NCBI RefSeq assembly: GCF_029227915.1
Contig: NC_079878.1
Coordinates: 32,701,501-32,765,500, forward strand
Length of the DNA: 64,000 bases
Origin: Hydractinia symbiolongicarpus
Lineage: Eukaryota > Cnidaria > Hydrozoa > Anthoathecata > Hydractiniidae
Direction of reading: 5' to 3'
In this document: one piece after another, positions 50,375 through 63,107 of the stretch
How the letters are laid out: every line of letters begins with the position of its first letter
Numbering within the stretch: the first letter of the stretch is position 1
Notes under the pieces: generated by a model
Seen by the model: the letters and a program-made list of their open reading frames with translations, nothing else
Databases searched by the model: none
What the model was told of the DNA's origin: nothing
Translations under genes and position numbers: made by a program

Positions 50375-53300
50375 AATAATTTAAAAAATCGTTCGGGAAA
50401 TGAGTTTACTCCCTGGGTACTTTCTTTGTATACTTTTGACTATACGGACCGAATCCGGGATTTACAAGAAGTCGCGGGTTTTCGTTTACCGGCGATTAAA
50501 CTTCTTTTATTCAGCGTCTCATCAAAAATGAAAACATTTTAAGAAACTACAAGTCTCATGGGCTTTAGTGGTGAAATAATAATTTAAAAAATCGTTCGGG
50601 AAATGAGTTTACACCCTGGGTATTTTCTTTGTATACTTTTGACTATACGGGTCGATTCCGGGGTTTACGGGAAATGGCGGGTTTTCGTTTGCCGGCGATT
50701 AAACTTCTTTTATTCAGCGTTTCATCAAAAATGAAAACATTTTTAAAAACTACAAGTCTCATGCGTTGTAGTGGTGAAAAAATAATTTAAAAAATCGTTC
50801 TGGAAATGAGTTTAATCACAGGGTACTTTCTTTGCATACATTCGACTATACGGGCCAAGCCTGGGATTTACGGGAAATCGCGGGTTTTCGTTTTCCGGCG
50901 ATTAAATCTCTTTCATTAAGCGTCTCATCAAAAATGCAAACATTTCTGAAAAGTACAAGTCTCCTGCGTTTTAGTGGTGAAAAAATAATTTAAAAAATCG
51001 TTCGGGAAATGAGTTTACTCCCTGGGTACTTTCTTTGTATACTTTTGACTATAAGGGCCGAGTCCGGGATTTACGGGAAATCGCGGATTTTCGTTTGCCG
51101 GCGATTAAACTTCTTTTATTCAGCGTCCCATCAAATATGAAAATATTTTTGAAAACTACAAGTCTCATGCGTTTAGTGGTAAAAAAATAATATAAAAAAT
51201 CGTTCGGGAAATGAGTTCACTCCCTGGGTACTTTCTTTGTATACTTTTGACTATACGGGTCGAGTCCGGGGTTTACGGAAAATGGCGGGTTTTCGTTTGC
51301 CGTCGATTAAACTTCTTTTATTCAGCGTCTCATCAAAAATGAAAACATTTTTGAAAACTACAAGTCTCATATGTTTTAGTGGTGAAAAGATAATTTAAAA
51401 AATCGTTTTGGAAATGAGTTTACTCACAGGGTACTTTCTTTGAATACATTCGACTATACGGGCCAAGCCCGGGATTAACGGTAAATCGCGGGTTTTCGTT
51501 TGCTGGCGATTAAACCACTTTCATTAAGCGTTTCATCAAAAATGAAAACATTTCTGAAAACTACAAGTCTCATGCGTTTTAGTGGTGAAAAAATAATTTA
51601 AAAAATCGTTCGGGAAATGAGTTTACTCCCTGGGTACTTTCTTTGTATACTTTTGACTATACGGGCCGAGTCCGGGATTTACGTGAAATCGCGGATTTTC
51701 GTTTGCCGGAGACTAAACTTCTTTTATTCAGCGTCCCATCAAATATGAAAATATTTTTGAAAACTACAAGTCTCATGCGTTTAGTGGTAAAAAAATAATA
51801 ACAAAAATCGTTCCGAAAATGAGTTAATCCCTGGGTACTTTCTTTGTATACTTTTGACTATACGGATCGAGTCCGGGGTTTACGGGAAATGGCGGGTTTT
51901 CGTTTGCCGTCGATTAAACTTCTTTTATTCAGCGTCTCCTCAAAAATGAAAACATTTTTGAAAACTACAAGTCTCATGCGTTTTAGTGGTGAAAAAATAA
52001 TTTAAAACATCGTTCGGGAAATGAGTTTACTCACAGGGTACTTTCTTTGTATACATTCGACTATACGGGCCAAGCTCGGGATTTACGGGAAATCGCGGGT
52101 TTTCGTTTTCCGGCGATTAAACCTCTTTCATCAAGCGTCCCATCAAGAATGAAAACATTTCTGAAAACTACAAGTCTCATGCGTTTTAGTGGTGAAAAAA
52201 TAATTTAAAACATCGTTCGGGAAATGAGTTTACTCACAGGGTACTTTCTTTGTATACATTCGACTATACGGGCCAAGCCCGGCATTTACGGGAAATCGTG
52301 GGTTTTTGTTTTCCGGCGATTAAACCTCTTTCATTAAGCGTCTCATCAAAAATGAAAACATTTCTGAAAACTACAAGTCTCATGCGTTTTAGTGGTGAAA
52401 AAATAATTTAAAAAATCGTTCGGGAAATGAGTTTACTCCCTGGGTACTTTCTTTGTATACTTTTGAATATACGGGCCGAGTCCGGGATTTACGGGAAATC
52501 GCGGATTTTCGTTTGCCGGCGATTAAACTTCTTTTACTCAGCGTCCCATCAAATATGAAAATATTTTTGAAAACTACAAGTCTCATGCGTTTAGTGGGAA
52601 AAAAATAATATAAAAAATCGTTCGGGAAATGAGTTCACTCCCTGGGTACTTTCTTTGTATACTTTTGACTATACGGGTCGAGTCCGGGGTTTACGGGAAA
52701 TGGCGGGTTATCGTTTGCCGTCGATTAAACTTCTTTTATTCAGCGTCTCATCAAAAATGAAAACATTTCTGAAAACTACAAGTCTCATACGTTTTAGTGG
52801 TGAAAAGATAATTTAAAAAATCGTTTTGGAAATGAGTTTACTCACAGGGTACTTTCTTTGTATACATTCGACTATACGGGCCAAGCCCGGGATTTACGGG
52901 AAATCGCGGGTTTTCGTTTGCTGGCGATTAAACCACTTTCATTAGGCGTTTCATCAAAAATGAAAACATTTCTGAAAACTACAAGTCTCATGCGTTTTAG
53001 TGGTGAAAAAATAATTTAAAAAATCGTTCGGGAAATGAGTTTACTCCCTGGGTACTTTCTTTGTATACTTTTGACTATACGGGTCGAGTCCGGGGTTTAC
53101 GGGAAATGGCGGGTTTTCGTTTGCCGTCGATTAAACTTCTTTTATTCAGCGTCTCATCAAAAATGAAAACATTTCTGAAAACTACAAGTCTCATACGTTT
53201 TAGTGGTGAAAAGATAATTTAAAAAATCGTTTTGGAAATGAGTTTACTCACAGGGTACTTTCTTTGTATACATTCGACTATACGGGCCAAGCCCGGGATT

Positions 53301-53689
53301 TACGGGAAATCGCGGGTTTTCGTTTGCTGGCGATTAAACCTCTTTCATTAGGCGTTTCATCAAAAATGAAAACATTTCTGAAAACTACAAGTCTCATGCG
53401 TTTTAGTGGTGAAAAAATAATTTAAAAAATCGTTCGGGAAATGAGTTTACTCCCTGGGTACTTTCTTTGTATACTTATGACTATACCGGCCGAGTCAGGG
53501 ATTTACGGGAAATCGCGGATTTTCGTTTGCCGGCGATTAAACTTCTTTTATTCAGCGTCCCATCAAATATGAAAATATTTTTGAAAACTACAAGTCTCAT
53601 GCGTTTAGTGGTAAAAAAATAATATCAAAAAACGTTCGGGAAATAAGTTAATCCCTGGGTACTTTCTTTGTATACTTTTGACTATACGG
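50375..53689 (+). repeat. 17-unit higher-order repeat, copy 2
   Basis: Differences from copy 1 noticed by eye are few: C at 52283 (CCCGGCATTT) versus G at 48838, and GCGTTTAGTGG near 53603 versus GCGTTGAGTGG. The match ends where copy 1 reads GACTATACGGGACG and copy 2 reads GACTATACGGATCG. Confidence 0.9.
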
Positions 53690-54509
53690 ATCGAGTCCGG
53701 GGTTTACGGGAAATGGCGGGTTTTCGATTGCCGTCGATTAAACTTCTTTTATTCAGCGTCTCATCAAAAATGAAAACATTTTTGAAAACTACAAGTCTCA
53801 TGCGTCTTAGTGGTAAAAAGATAATTTAAAAAATCGATTTGGAAATGAGTTTACTCACAGGGTACTTTCTTTGTATACATTCGACTATACGGGCCAAGTC
53901 CGGGATTTACGGGAAATCGCGGGTTTTCGTTTGGTGGCGATTAAACTTCTTTCATTAACCGTCTCATCAAAAATGAAAACATTTTTGAAAACTACAAGTC
54001 TCGTGCGTTTTAGTGGTGAAAAAAAAAAATTAAAAAATCGTTCGGGAAATGAGTTTACTCCCTGGGTAATTTCTTTGTATACATTCGACTTTACGGGCCA
54101 AGCCCGGGATTTACGGGAAATCGCGGGATTTCGTTTGCCGGCGATTAAACTTCTTTTATTAACCGTCTCATCAAAAATGAAAACATTTTTGAAAACTACA
54201 AGTCTCATGCGTTTTAGTGGTGAAAAAAAAAATTAAAAAATCGTTCGGGAAATGCGTTTACTCCCTGGGTACTTTCTTTGTATACTTTTGACTATACGGG
54301 ACGAGTCCGGGATTTACGGGAAGTCGCGGGTTTTTGTTTGCCGGCGCTTAAACTTCTTTTATTCAGCGTCTCATCAAAAATGAAAACATTTTTAAAAACT
54401 ACAAGTCTCATGGGCTTTAGTGGTGAAATAATAATTTAAAAAATCGTTCGGGAAATGAGTTTACTCCCTGGGTACTTTCTTTGTATACTTTTGACTATAC
54501 GGGCCGAGT
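53690..54509 (+). repeat. Units with long A-run tails and CATTAACCG
   Basis: Two neighbouring units have GTGAAAAAAAAAATT in place of GAAAAAATAATTT, with TTAACCGTCTC and GCGGGATTTCG; similar units lie only near 4.3-4.8, 6.7 and 13.6 kb. Losing the TAATTTAA stops lets a frame stay open across two units on both strands (53871-54236 plus, 53885-54208 minus). I regard this as an accident of the A-run length and not as a gene. Confidence 0.75.
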
Positions 54510-55306
54510 CCGGGATTTACGGGAAATCGCAGGTTTTCGTTTGCCGGCGATTAAACTTCTTTTATTCAGCGTCTCATCAAAAATGAAAACATTTTTGAAA
54601 ACTACAAGTCTCATGCGTTTTAGTGGTGAAAAAATAATTTAAAAAATCGTTCGGGAAATGAGTTTACTCCCTGGGTACTTTCTTTGTATACTTTTGACTA
54701 TGCGGGCCGAGTCCGGGGTTTACGGGATATGGCGGGTTTTCGTTTGCCGGCGATTAAACTTCTTTTATTCAGCGTCTCATCAAAAATGAAAACATTTTTA
54801 AAAACTACAAGTCTCATGCGTTTTAGTGGTGAAAAAATAATTTAAAAAATCGTTCGGGAAATGAGTTTACTCCCTGGGTACTTTCTTTGTATACTTTTGA
54901 TTATATGGGCCGAGTCCAGGGTGTACGGGAAATGGCGTGTTTTCGTTTGCCGGCGATTAAACTTCTTTTATTCAGCGTCTCATCAAAAATAAAAACATTT
55001 TTAAAAACTACAAGTCTCATGGGCTTTAGTGCTGAAATAATAATTTAAGAAATCGTTCGAGAAATGAGTTTACACCCTGGGTACTTTCTTTGTATACTTT
55101 GACTACACGGGCCGAGTCCGGGACTTACGGGAAATCGCAGGTTTTCGTTTGCCGGCGAATAAACTTCTTTCATTCAGCGTCTCATCAAAAATGAAAACAT
55201 TTTTGAAAACTGCAAGTCTCATGCGTTTTAGTGGTGAAAATATAATTTAAAAAATCGTTCGGGAAATGAGTTTACTTCCTGGGTACTTTCTTTGTATACT
55301 TTTGAC
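54510..55306 (+). repeat. Block copied at 57948-58744 (offset 3,438 bp)
   Basis: Shared rare markers are ACGGGATATGGCGG (54725/58163), GATTATATGGG or GATTATACGGG, AAGAAATCGTTCGAG, GTATACTTTGACTACACGGG (a one-base deletion) and GGGACTTACGGG (55123/58561). Units between the two copies are partly copied again at other offsets. Confidence 0.83.
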
Positions 55307-55736
55307 TATACGGGCCGAGTCCGGGATTTACGGGAAGTCGCGGGTTTTCGTTTGCCGGCGATTAAACTTCTTTTATTCAGCCTCTCATCAAAAATGAAAA
55401 CATTTTCAGAAACTACAAGTCTCATGGGCTTTAGTGGTGAAATAATAATTTAAAAAATCGTTCGGGAAATGAGTTTACACCCTGGGTACTTTCTTTGTAT
55501 ACTTTTGACTATACGGGCCGAGTACGGGGTTTACGGGAAATGGCGGGTTTTCGTTTGGCGGCGATTAAACTTCTTTTATTCAGGATCTCATCAAAAATGA
55601 AAAAATTTTTAAAAACTACAAGTCTCATGCGTTGTAGTGGTGAAAAAATAATTTAAAAAATCGTTCGGAAAATGAGTTTACTCCCTGGGTAATTTCTTTG
55701 TATACTTTTGACTATACGGGCCGATTCCGGGGTTTA

Positions 55737-57877
55737 CGGGAAATGGCGGGTTTTCGTTTGCCAGCGATTAAACTGCTTTTATTCAGCGTCTCATCAAAAA
55801 TGAAAACTATTTTGAAAACTACAAGTCTCATGCGTTTTAGTGGTGAAAAAATAATTTAAAAAATCGTTCAAGAAATGAGTTTACTCCCTGGGTACTTTCT
55901 TTGTATAGTTTTGATTATACGGGCCGAGTCCAGGGTGTACGGGAAATGGCGTGTTTTCGTTTGCCGGTGATTAAACTTCTTTTATTCAGCGTCTCATCAA
56001 AAATGAAAACATTTTTAAAAACTACAAGTCTCATGGGCTTTAGTGGTGAAATAATAATTTAAGAAATCCTTCGAGAAATGAGTTTACACCCTGGGTACTT
56101 TCTTTGTATACTTTTGACTATACGAGCCGAGTCCGGGATTTACGGGAAATCGCAGGTTTTCGTTTGCCGGCGAATAAACTTCTTTTATTCAGCGTCTCAT
56201 CAAAAATGAAAACATTTTTGAAAACTACAAGTCTCATGCGTTTTAGTGGTCAAAATATAATTTAAGAAATCCTTCGAGAAATGAGTTTACACCCTGGGTA
56301 CTTTCTTTGTATACTTTTGACTATACGAGCCGAGTCCGGGATTTACGGGAAATCGCAGGTTTTCGTTTGCCGGCGAATAAACTTCTTTTATTCAGCGTCT
56401 CATCAAAAATGAAAACATTTTTGAAAACTACAAGTCTCATGCGTTTTAGTGGTCAAAATATAATTTAAAAAATCGTTCGGGAAATGAGTTTACTCCCTGT
56501 GTACTTTCTTTGTATACTTTTGACTATACGGGCCGAGTCCGGGATTTACGGGAAGTCGCGGGTTTTCGTTTGCCGGCGATTAAACTTCTTTTATTCAGCG
56601 TCTCATCAAAAATGAAAACATTTTTAGAAAATACCAGTCTCATGGGCTTTAGTGGTGAATAAATAATTTAAAAAATCGTTTGGGAAATGAGTTTACACCC
56701 TGGGTACTTTCTTTGTATACTTTTGACTATACTGGCCGAGTCCGGGGTTTACAGGAAATGGCGGGTTTTCGTTTGCCGGCGATTAAACTTCTTTTATTCA
56801 GGATCTCATCAAAAATGAAAACATTTTTAAAAACTACAAGTCTCATGCGTTGTAGTGGTGAAAAAATAATTTAAAAAATCGTTCAGAAAATGAGTTTACT
56901 CCCTGGGTAATTTCTTTGTATACTTTTGACTATACGGGCCTAGTCCGGGGTTTACGGGAAATAGCGGGTTTTCGTTTACCGGCGATTAAACTTCTTTTAT
57001 TCAGCGTCTCATCAAAAATGAAAACATTTTTAAAAACTATAAGTTTCATGGGTTTTAGTGGTGAAATAATAATTTAAAAAATCGTTCGGGAAATGAGTTT
57101 ACTCCCTGGGTACTTTCTTTGTATACTTTTGACTATACGGGCCGAGTCCGGGATTTACGGGAAATCGCGAGTTTTTGTTTTTCGGCGATTAAACCTCTTT
57201 CATTAAGCGTCTCATCAAAAATGAAAACATTTCTGAAAACTACAAGTCTCATGCGTTTTAGTGGTGAAAAAATAATTTAAAAAATCGTTCGGGAAATGAG
57301 TTTACTCCCTGGGTACTTTCTTTGTATACTTTTGACTATACGGGCCGAGTCCTGGATTTACGGGAAATCGCGGATTTTCGTTTGCCGGCGATTAAACTTC
57401 TTTTACTCAGCGTCCCACCAAATATGAAAATATTTTTGAAAACTACAAGTCTCATGCGTTTAGTGGGAAAAAAATAATATAAAAAATCGTTCGGGAAATG
57501 CGTTCACTCCCTGGGTACTTTCTTTGTATACTTTTGACTATACGGGTCGAGTCCGGGGTTTACGGGAAATGGCGGGTTTTCGTTTGCCGTCGATTAAACT
57601 TCTTTTATTCAGCGTCTCATCAAAAATGAAAACATTTTTGAAAACTACAAGTCTCATACGTTTTAGTGGTGAAAAGATAATTTAAAAAATCGTTTTGGAA
57701 ATGAGTTTACTCACAGGGTACTTTCTTTGTATACATTCGACTATACGGGCCAAGCCCGGGATTTACGGGAAATCGCGGGTTTTCGTTTGCTGGCGATTAA
57801 ACCACTTTCATTAGGCGTTTCATCAAAAATGAAAACATTTCTGAAAACTACAAGTCTCATGCGTTTTAGTGGTGAAA
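55737..57877 (+). repeat. Block copied at 58769-60706
   Basis: The offset is 3,032 bp up to about 56,060 and 2,829 bp afterwards; the later copy lacks one unit. Shared markers: CCAGCGATTAAACTGC (55761/58793), TTAGAAAATACCAGTC, TTCAGGATCTC, GGGCCTAGTCC, AACTATAAGTTTCATG (AAGTTTC at 57041/59870) and GTCCTGGATTT. Confidence 0.82.
56061..56466 (+). repeat. Exact-looking single-unit tandem duplication
   Basis: AAGAAATCCTTCGAG starts at 56061 and 56264, exactly 203 bp apart, and the two units read the same throughout, including the private GACTATACGAGCC and TAGTGGTCAAAATATAA. The paralogous block at 59.1-59.3 kb has only one such unit and reads AAGAAATCGTTCGAG there, so the duplication is younger than the block copy. 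Confidence 0.85.
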
Positions 57878-58744
57878 TAATAATTTAAAAAATCGTTCGG
57901 GAAATGAGTTTACATCCCGGGTACTTTCTTTACTATACGGGCCGAGTCCGGGATTTACGGGAAATCGCAGGTTTTCGTTTGCCGGCGATTAAACTTCTTT
58001 TATTCAGCGTCTCATCAAAAATGAAAACATTTTTGAAAACTACAAGTCTCATGCGTTTTAGTGGTGAAAAAATAATTTAAAAAATCGTTCGGGAAATGAG
58101 TTTACTCCCTGGGTACTTTCTTTGTATACTTTTGACTATGCGGGCCGAGTCCGGGGTTTACGGGATATGGCGGGTTTTCGTTTGCCGGCGATTAAACTTC
58201 TTTTATTCAGCGTCTCATCAAAAATGAAAACATTTTTAAAAACTACAAGTCTCATGCGTTTTAGTGGTGAAAAAATAATTTAAAAAATCGTTCGGGAAAT
58301 GAGTTTACTCCCTGGGTACTTTCTTTGTATACTTTTGATTATACGGGCCGAGTCCAGGGTGTACGGGAAATGGCGTGTTTTCGTTTGCCGGCGATTAAAC
58401 TTCTTTTATTCAGCGTCTCATCAAAAATAAAACCTTTTTTAAAAACTACAAGTGTCATGGGCTTTAGTGGTGAAATAATAATTTAAGAAATCGTTCGAGA
58501 AATGAGTTTACACCCTGGGTACTTTCTTTGTATACTTTGACTACACGGGCCGAGTCCGGGACTTACGGGAAATCGCAGGTTTTCGTTTGCCGGCGAATAA
58601 ACTTCTTTCATTCAGCGTCTCATCAAAAATGAAAACATTTTTGAAAACTGCAAGTCTCATGCGTTTTAGTGGTGAAAATATAATTTAAAAAATCGTTCGG
58701 GAAATGAGTTTACTTCCTGGGTACTTTCTTTGTATACTTTTGAC
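57878..58744 (+). repeat. Class D unit and second copy of the 54510-55306 block
   Basis: The last class D unit of the window (junction near 57931) is followed by the copied block. Private changes are AAAATAAAACCTTTTTT near 58425 and AAGTGTCATGGG near 58451. Confidence 0.78.
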
Positions 58745-58768
58745 TACACGGGCCGAGTCCGGGACTTA

Positions 58769-60706
58769 CGGGAAATGGCGGGTTTTCGTTTGCCAGCGAT
58801 TAAACTGCTTTTATTCAGCGTCTCATCAAAAATGAAAACATTTTTGAAAACTACAAGTCTCATGCGTTTTAGTGGTGAAAAAATAATTTAACAAATCGTT
58901 CAAGAAATGAGTTTACTCCCTGGGTACTTTCTTTGTATACTTTTGATTATACGGGCCGAGTCCAGGTTGTACGGGAAATGGCGTGTTTTCGTTTGCCGGT
59001 GATTGAACTTCTTTTATTCAGCGTCTCATCAAAAATGAAAACATTTTTAAAAACTACAAGTCTCATGGGCTTTAGTGGTGAAATAATAATTTAAGAAATC
59101 GTTCGAGAAATGAGTTTACACCCTGGGTACTTTCTTTGTATACTTTTGACTATACGGGCCGAGTCCGGGATTTACGGGAAATCGCAGGTTTTCGTTTGCC
59201 GGCGAATAAACTTCTTTTATTCAGCGTCTCATCAAAAATAAAAACATTTTTGAAAACTACAAGTCTCATGCGTTTTAGTGGTCAAAATATAATTTAAAAA
59301 ATCGTTCGGGAAATGAGTTTACTCCTTGTGTACTTTCTTTGTATACTTTTGACTATACGGGCCGAGTCCGGGATTTACGGGAAGTCGCGGGTTTTCGTTT
59401 GCCGGCGATTAAACTTCTTTTATTCAGCGTCTCATCAAAAATGAAAACATTTTTAGAAAATACCAGTCTCATGGGCTTTAGTGGTGAATGAATAATTTAA
59501 AAAATCGTTCAGGAAATGAGTTTACACCCTGGGTACTTTCTTTGTATACTTTTGACTATACGGGCCGAGTCCGGGGTTTACAGGAAATGGCGGGTTTTCG
59601 TTTGCCGGCGATTAAACTTCTTTTATTCAGGATCTCATCAAAAATGAAAACATTTTTAAAAACTACAAGTCTCATGCGTTGTAGTGGTGAAAAAATAATT
59701 TAAAAAATCGTTCAGAAAATGAGTTTACTCCCTGGGTAATTTCTTTGTATACTTTTGACTATACGGGCCTAGTCCGGGGTTTACGGGAAATGGCGGGTTT
59801 TCGTTTGCCGGCGATTAAACTTCTTTTATTCAGCGTCTCATCAAAAATGAAAACATTTTTAAAAACTATAAGTTTCATGGGTTTTAGTGGTGAAATAATA
59901 ATTTAAAAAATCGTTCGGGAAATGAGTTTACTCCCTGGGTACTTTCTTTGTATACTTTTGACTATACGGGCCGAGTCCGGGATTTACGGGAAATCGCGAG
60001 TTTTTGTTTTCCGGCGATTAAACCTCTTTCATTAAGCGTCTCATCAAAAATGAAAACATTTCTGAAAACTACAAGTCTCATGCGTTTTAGTGGTGAAAAA
60101 ATAATTTAAAAAATCGTTCGGGAAATGAGTTTACTCCCTGGGTACTTTCTTTGTATACTTTTGACTATACGGGCCGAGTCCTGGATTTACGGGAAATCGC
60201 GGATTTTCGTTTGCCGGCGATTAAACTTCTTTTACTCAGCGTCCCATCAAATATGAAAATATTTTTGAAAACTACAAGTCTCATGCGTTTAGTGGGAAAA
60301 AAATAATATAAAAAATCGTTCGGGAAATGCGTTCACTCCCTGGGTACTTTCTTTGTATACTTTTGACTATACGGGTCGAGTCCGGGGTTTACGAGAAATG
60401 GCGGGTTTTCGTTTGCCGTCGATTAAACTTCTTTTATTCAGCGTCTCATCAAAAATGAAAACATTTTTGAAAACTACAAGTCTCATACGTTTTAGTGGTG
60501 AAAAGATAATTTAAAAAATCGTTTTGGAAATGAGTTTACTCACAGGGTACTTTCTTTGTATACATTCGACTATACGGGCCAAGCCCGGGATTTACGGGAA
60601 ATCGCGGGTTTTCGTTTGCTGGCGATTAAACCACTTTCATTAGGCGTTTCATCAAAAATGAAAACATTTCTGAAAACTACAAGTCTCATGCGTTTTAGTG
60701 GTGAAA
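58769..60706 (+). repeat. Second copy of the 55737-57877 block, one unit shorter
   Basis: It carries private changes such as TTTAACAAATCG near 58891, CCAGGTTGTACGGG near 58962, GGTGATTGAAC near 58998, TACTCCTTGTGTAC near 59321 and TTTACGAGAAATGG near 60391. From about 59663 it also serves as the source or copy of 61488-63050. Confidence 0.8.
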
Positions 60707-61225
60707 AAATAATTTAAAAAATCGTTCGGGAAATGAGTTTACTCCCTGGGTACTTTCTTTGTATACTTTTGACTATACGGGCCGAGTCCGGGATTTACGG
60801 GAAATCGCGGATTTTCGTTTGCCGGCGATTAAACTTCTTTTATTCAGCGTCCCATCAAATATGAAAATATTTTTGAAAACTACAAGTCTCATGCGTTTAG
60901 TGGTAAAAAAATAATATCAAAAATCGTTCGGGAAATGAGTTAATCCCTGGGTACTTTCTTTGTATACTTTTGACTATACGGATCGAGTCCGGGGTTTACG
61001 GGAAATGGCGGGTTTTCGATTGCCGTCGATTACACTTCTTTTATTCAGCGTCTCATCAAAAATGAAAACATTTTTAAAAACTACAAGTCTCATGCGTTTT
61101 AGTGGTGAAAAGATAATTTAAAAAATCGATTTGGAAATGAGTTTACTCACAGGGTACTTTCTTTGTATACATTCGACTATACGGGCCAAGACCGGGATTT
61201 ACGGGAAATCGCGGGTTTTCGTTTG
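59663..61225 (+). repeat. Nine-unit block copied at 61488-63050 (offset 1,825 bp)
   Basis: Markers AAGTTTCATG (59870/61695) and CGATTGCCG (61017/62842) give 1,825 bp, nine units less 2 bp. The first copy has TTTAGTGGTG and the second TTTATTGGTG after CATGGG; the first ends in CCAAGACCGGG (61191), the second in CCAAGCCCGGG (63016). Confidence 0.83.
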
Positions 61226-61971
61226 GTGGCGATTAAACCACTTTCATTAAGCGTCTCATCAAAAATGAAAACATTTCTGAAAACTACAAGTCTCATGCGT
61301 TTTAGTGGTGAAAAAATAATTTAAAACATCGTTCGGGAAATGAGTTTACTCACAGGATACTTTCTTTGTATACATTCAACTATACGGGCCAAGCCCGGGA
61401 TTTACGGGAAATCGCGGGTTTTTGTTTGCCGGCGATTAAACTTCTTTCATTAACCGTCTCATCAAAAATGAAAACATTTTTTGAAAACTACAAGTCTCAT
61501 GCGTTGTAGTGGTGAAAAAATAATTTAAAAAATCGTTCAGAAAATGAGTTTACTCCCTGGGTAATTCCTTTGTATACTTTTGACTATACGGGCCTAGTCC
61601 GGGGTTTACGGGAAATGGCGGGTTTTCATTTGCCGGCGATTAAACTTCTTTTATTCAGCGTCTCATCAAAAATGAAAACATTTTTAAAAACTATAAGTTT
61701 CATGGGTTTTATTGGTGAAATAATAATTTAAAAAATCGTTCGGGAAATGAGTTTACTCCCTGGGTACTTTCTTTGTATACTTTTGACTATACGGGCCGAG
61801 TCCGGGATTTACGGGAAATCGCGAGTTTTTGTTTTCCGGCGATTAAACCTCTTTCATTAAGCGTCTCATCAAAAATGAAAACATTTCTGAAAACTACAAG
61901 TCTCATGCGTTTTAGTGGTGAAAAAATAATTTAAAAAATCGTTCGGGAAATGAGTTTACTCCCTGGGTACT
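61079..61971 (+). repeat. Block copied at 63108-64000 (offset 2,029 bp)
   Basis: Shared rare markers: CCAAGACCGGG (61191/63220), GTTTGGTGGCG, CACAGGATAC, CATTCAACTATACGG, TTTTTTGAAAAC and GGGTAATTCCTTTG. The offset is ten units less 1 bp. The second copy is cut by the window end; it has one private change I noticed, AAGCCTCATGCG near 63928. Confidence 0.83.
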
Positions 61972-63050
61972 TTCTTTGTATACTTTTGACTATACGGGCC
62001 GAGTCCGGGATTTACGGGAAATCGCGGATTTTCGTTTGCCGGCGATTAAACTTCTTTTACTCAGCGTCCCATCAAATATGAAAATATTTTTGAAAACTAC
62101 AAGTCTCATGCGTTTAGTGGGAAAAAAATAATATAAAAAATCGTTCGGGAAATGCGTTCACTCCCTGGGTACTTTCTTTGTATACTTTTGACTATACGGG
62201 TCGAGTCCGGGGTTTACGGGAAATGGCGGGTTTTCGTTTGCCGTCGATTAAACTTCTTTTATTCAGCGTCTCATCAAAAATGAAAACATTTTTGAAAACT
62301 ACAAGTCTCATACGTTTTAGTGGTGAAAAGATAATTTAAAAAATCGTTTTGGAAATGAGTTTACTCACAGGGTACTTTCTTTGTATACATTCGACTATAC
62401 GGACCAAGCCCGGGATTTACGGGAAATCGCGGGTTTTCGTTTGCTGGCGATTAAACCACTTTCATTAGGCGTTTCATCAAAAATGAAAACATTTCTGAAA
62501 ACTACAAGTCTCATGCGTTTTAGTGGTGAAAAAATAATTTAAAAAATCGTTCGGGAAATGAGTTTACTCCCTGGGTACTTTCTTTGTATACTTTTGACTA
62601 TACGGGCCGAGTCCGGGATTTACGGGAAATCGCGGATTTTCGTTTGCCGGCGATTAAACTTCTTTTATTCAGCGTCCCATCAAATATGAAAATATTTTTG
62701 AAAACTACAAGTCTCATGCGTTTAGTGGTAAAAAAATAATATCAAAAATCGTTCGGGAAATGAGTTAATCCCTGGGTACTTTCTTTGTATACTTTTGACT
62801 ATACGGATCGAGTCCAGGGTTTACGGGAAATGGCGGGTTTTCGATTGCCGTCGATTAAACTTCTTTTATTCCACGTCTCATCAAAAATGAAAACATTTTT
62901 GAAAACTACAAGTCTCATGCGTTTTAGTGGTGAAAAGATAATTTAAAAAATCGATTTGGAAATGAGTTTACTCACAGGGTACTTTCTTTGTATACATTCG
63001 ACTATACGGGCCAAGCCCGGGATTTACGGGAAATCGCGGGTTTTTGTTTG
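61488..63050 (+). repeat. Second copy of the 59663-61225 block
   Basis: It overlaps the source of the last duplication, so the final 4.3 kb is a staircase of 9- and 10-unit copies. Private changes include GGACCAAGCCC near 62402 and TTTATTCCACGTC near 62871. Confidence 0.8.
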
Positions 63051-63107
63051 CCGGCGATTAAACTTCTTTCATTAACCGTCTCATCAAAAATGAAAACATT
63101 TTTTGAA

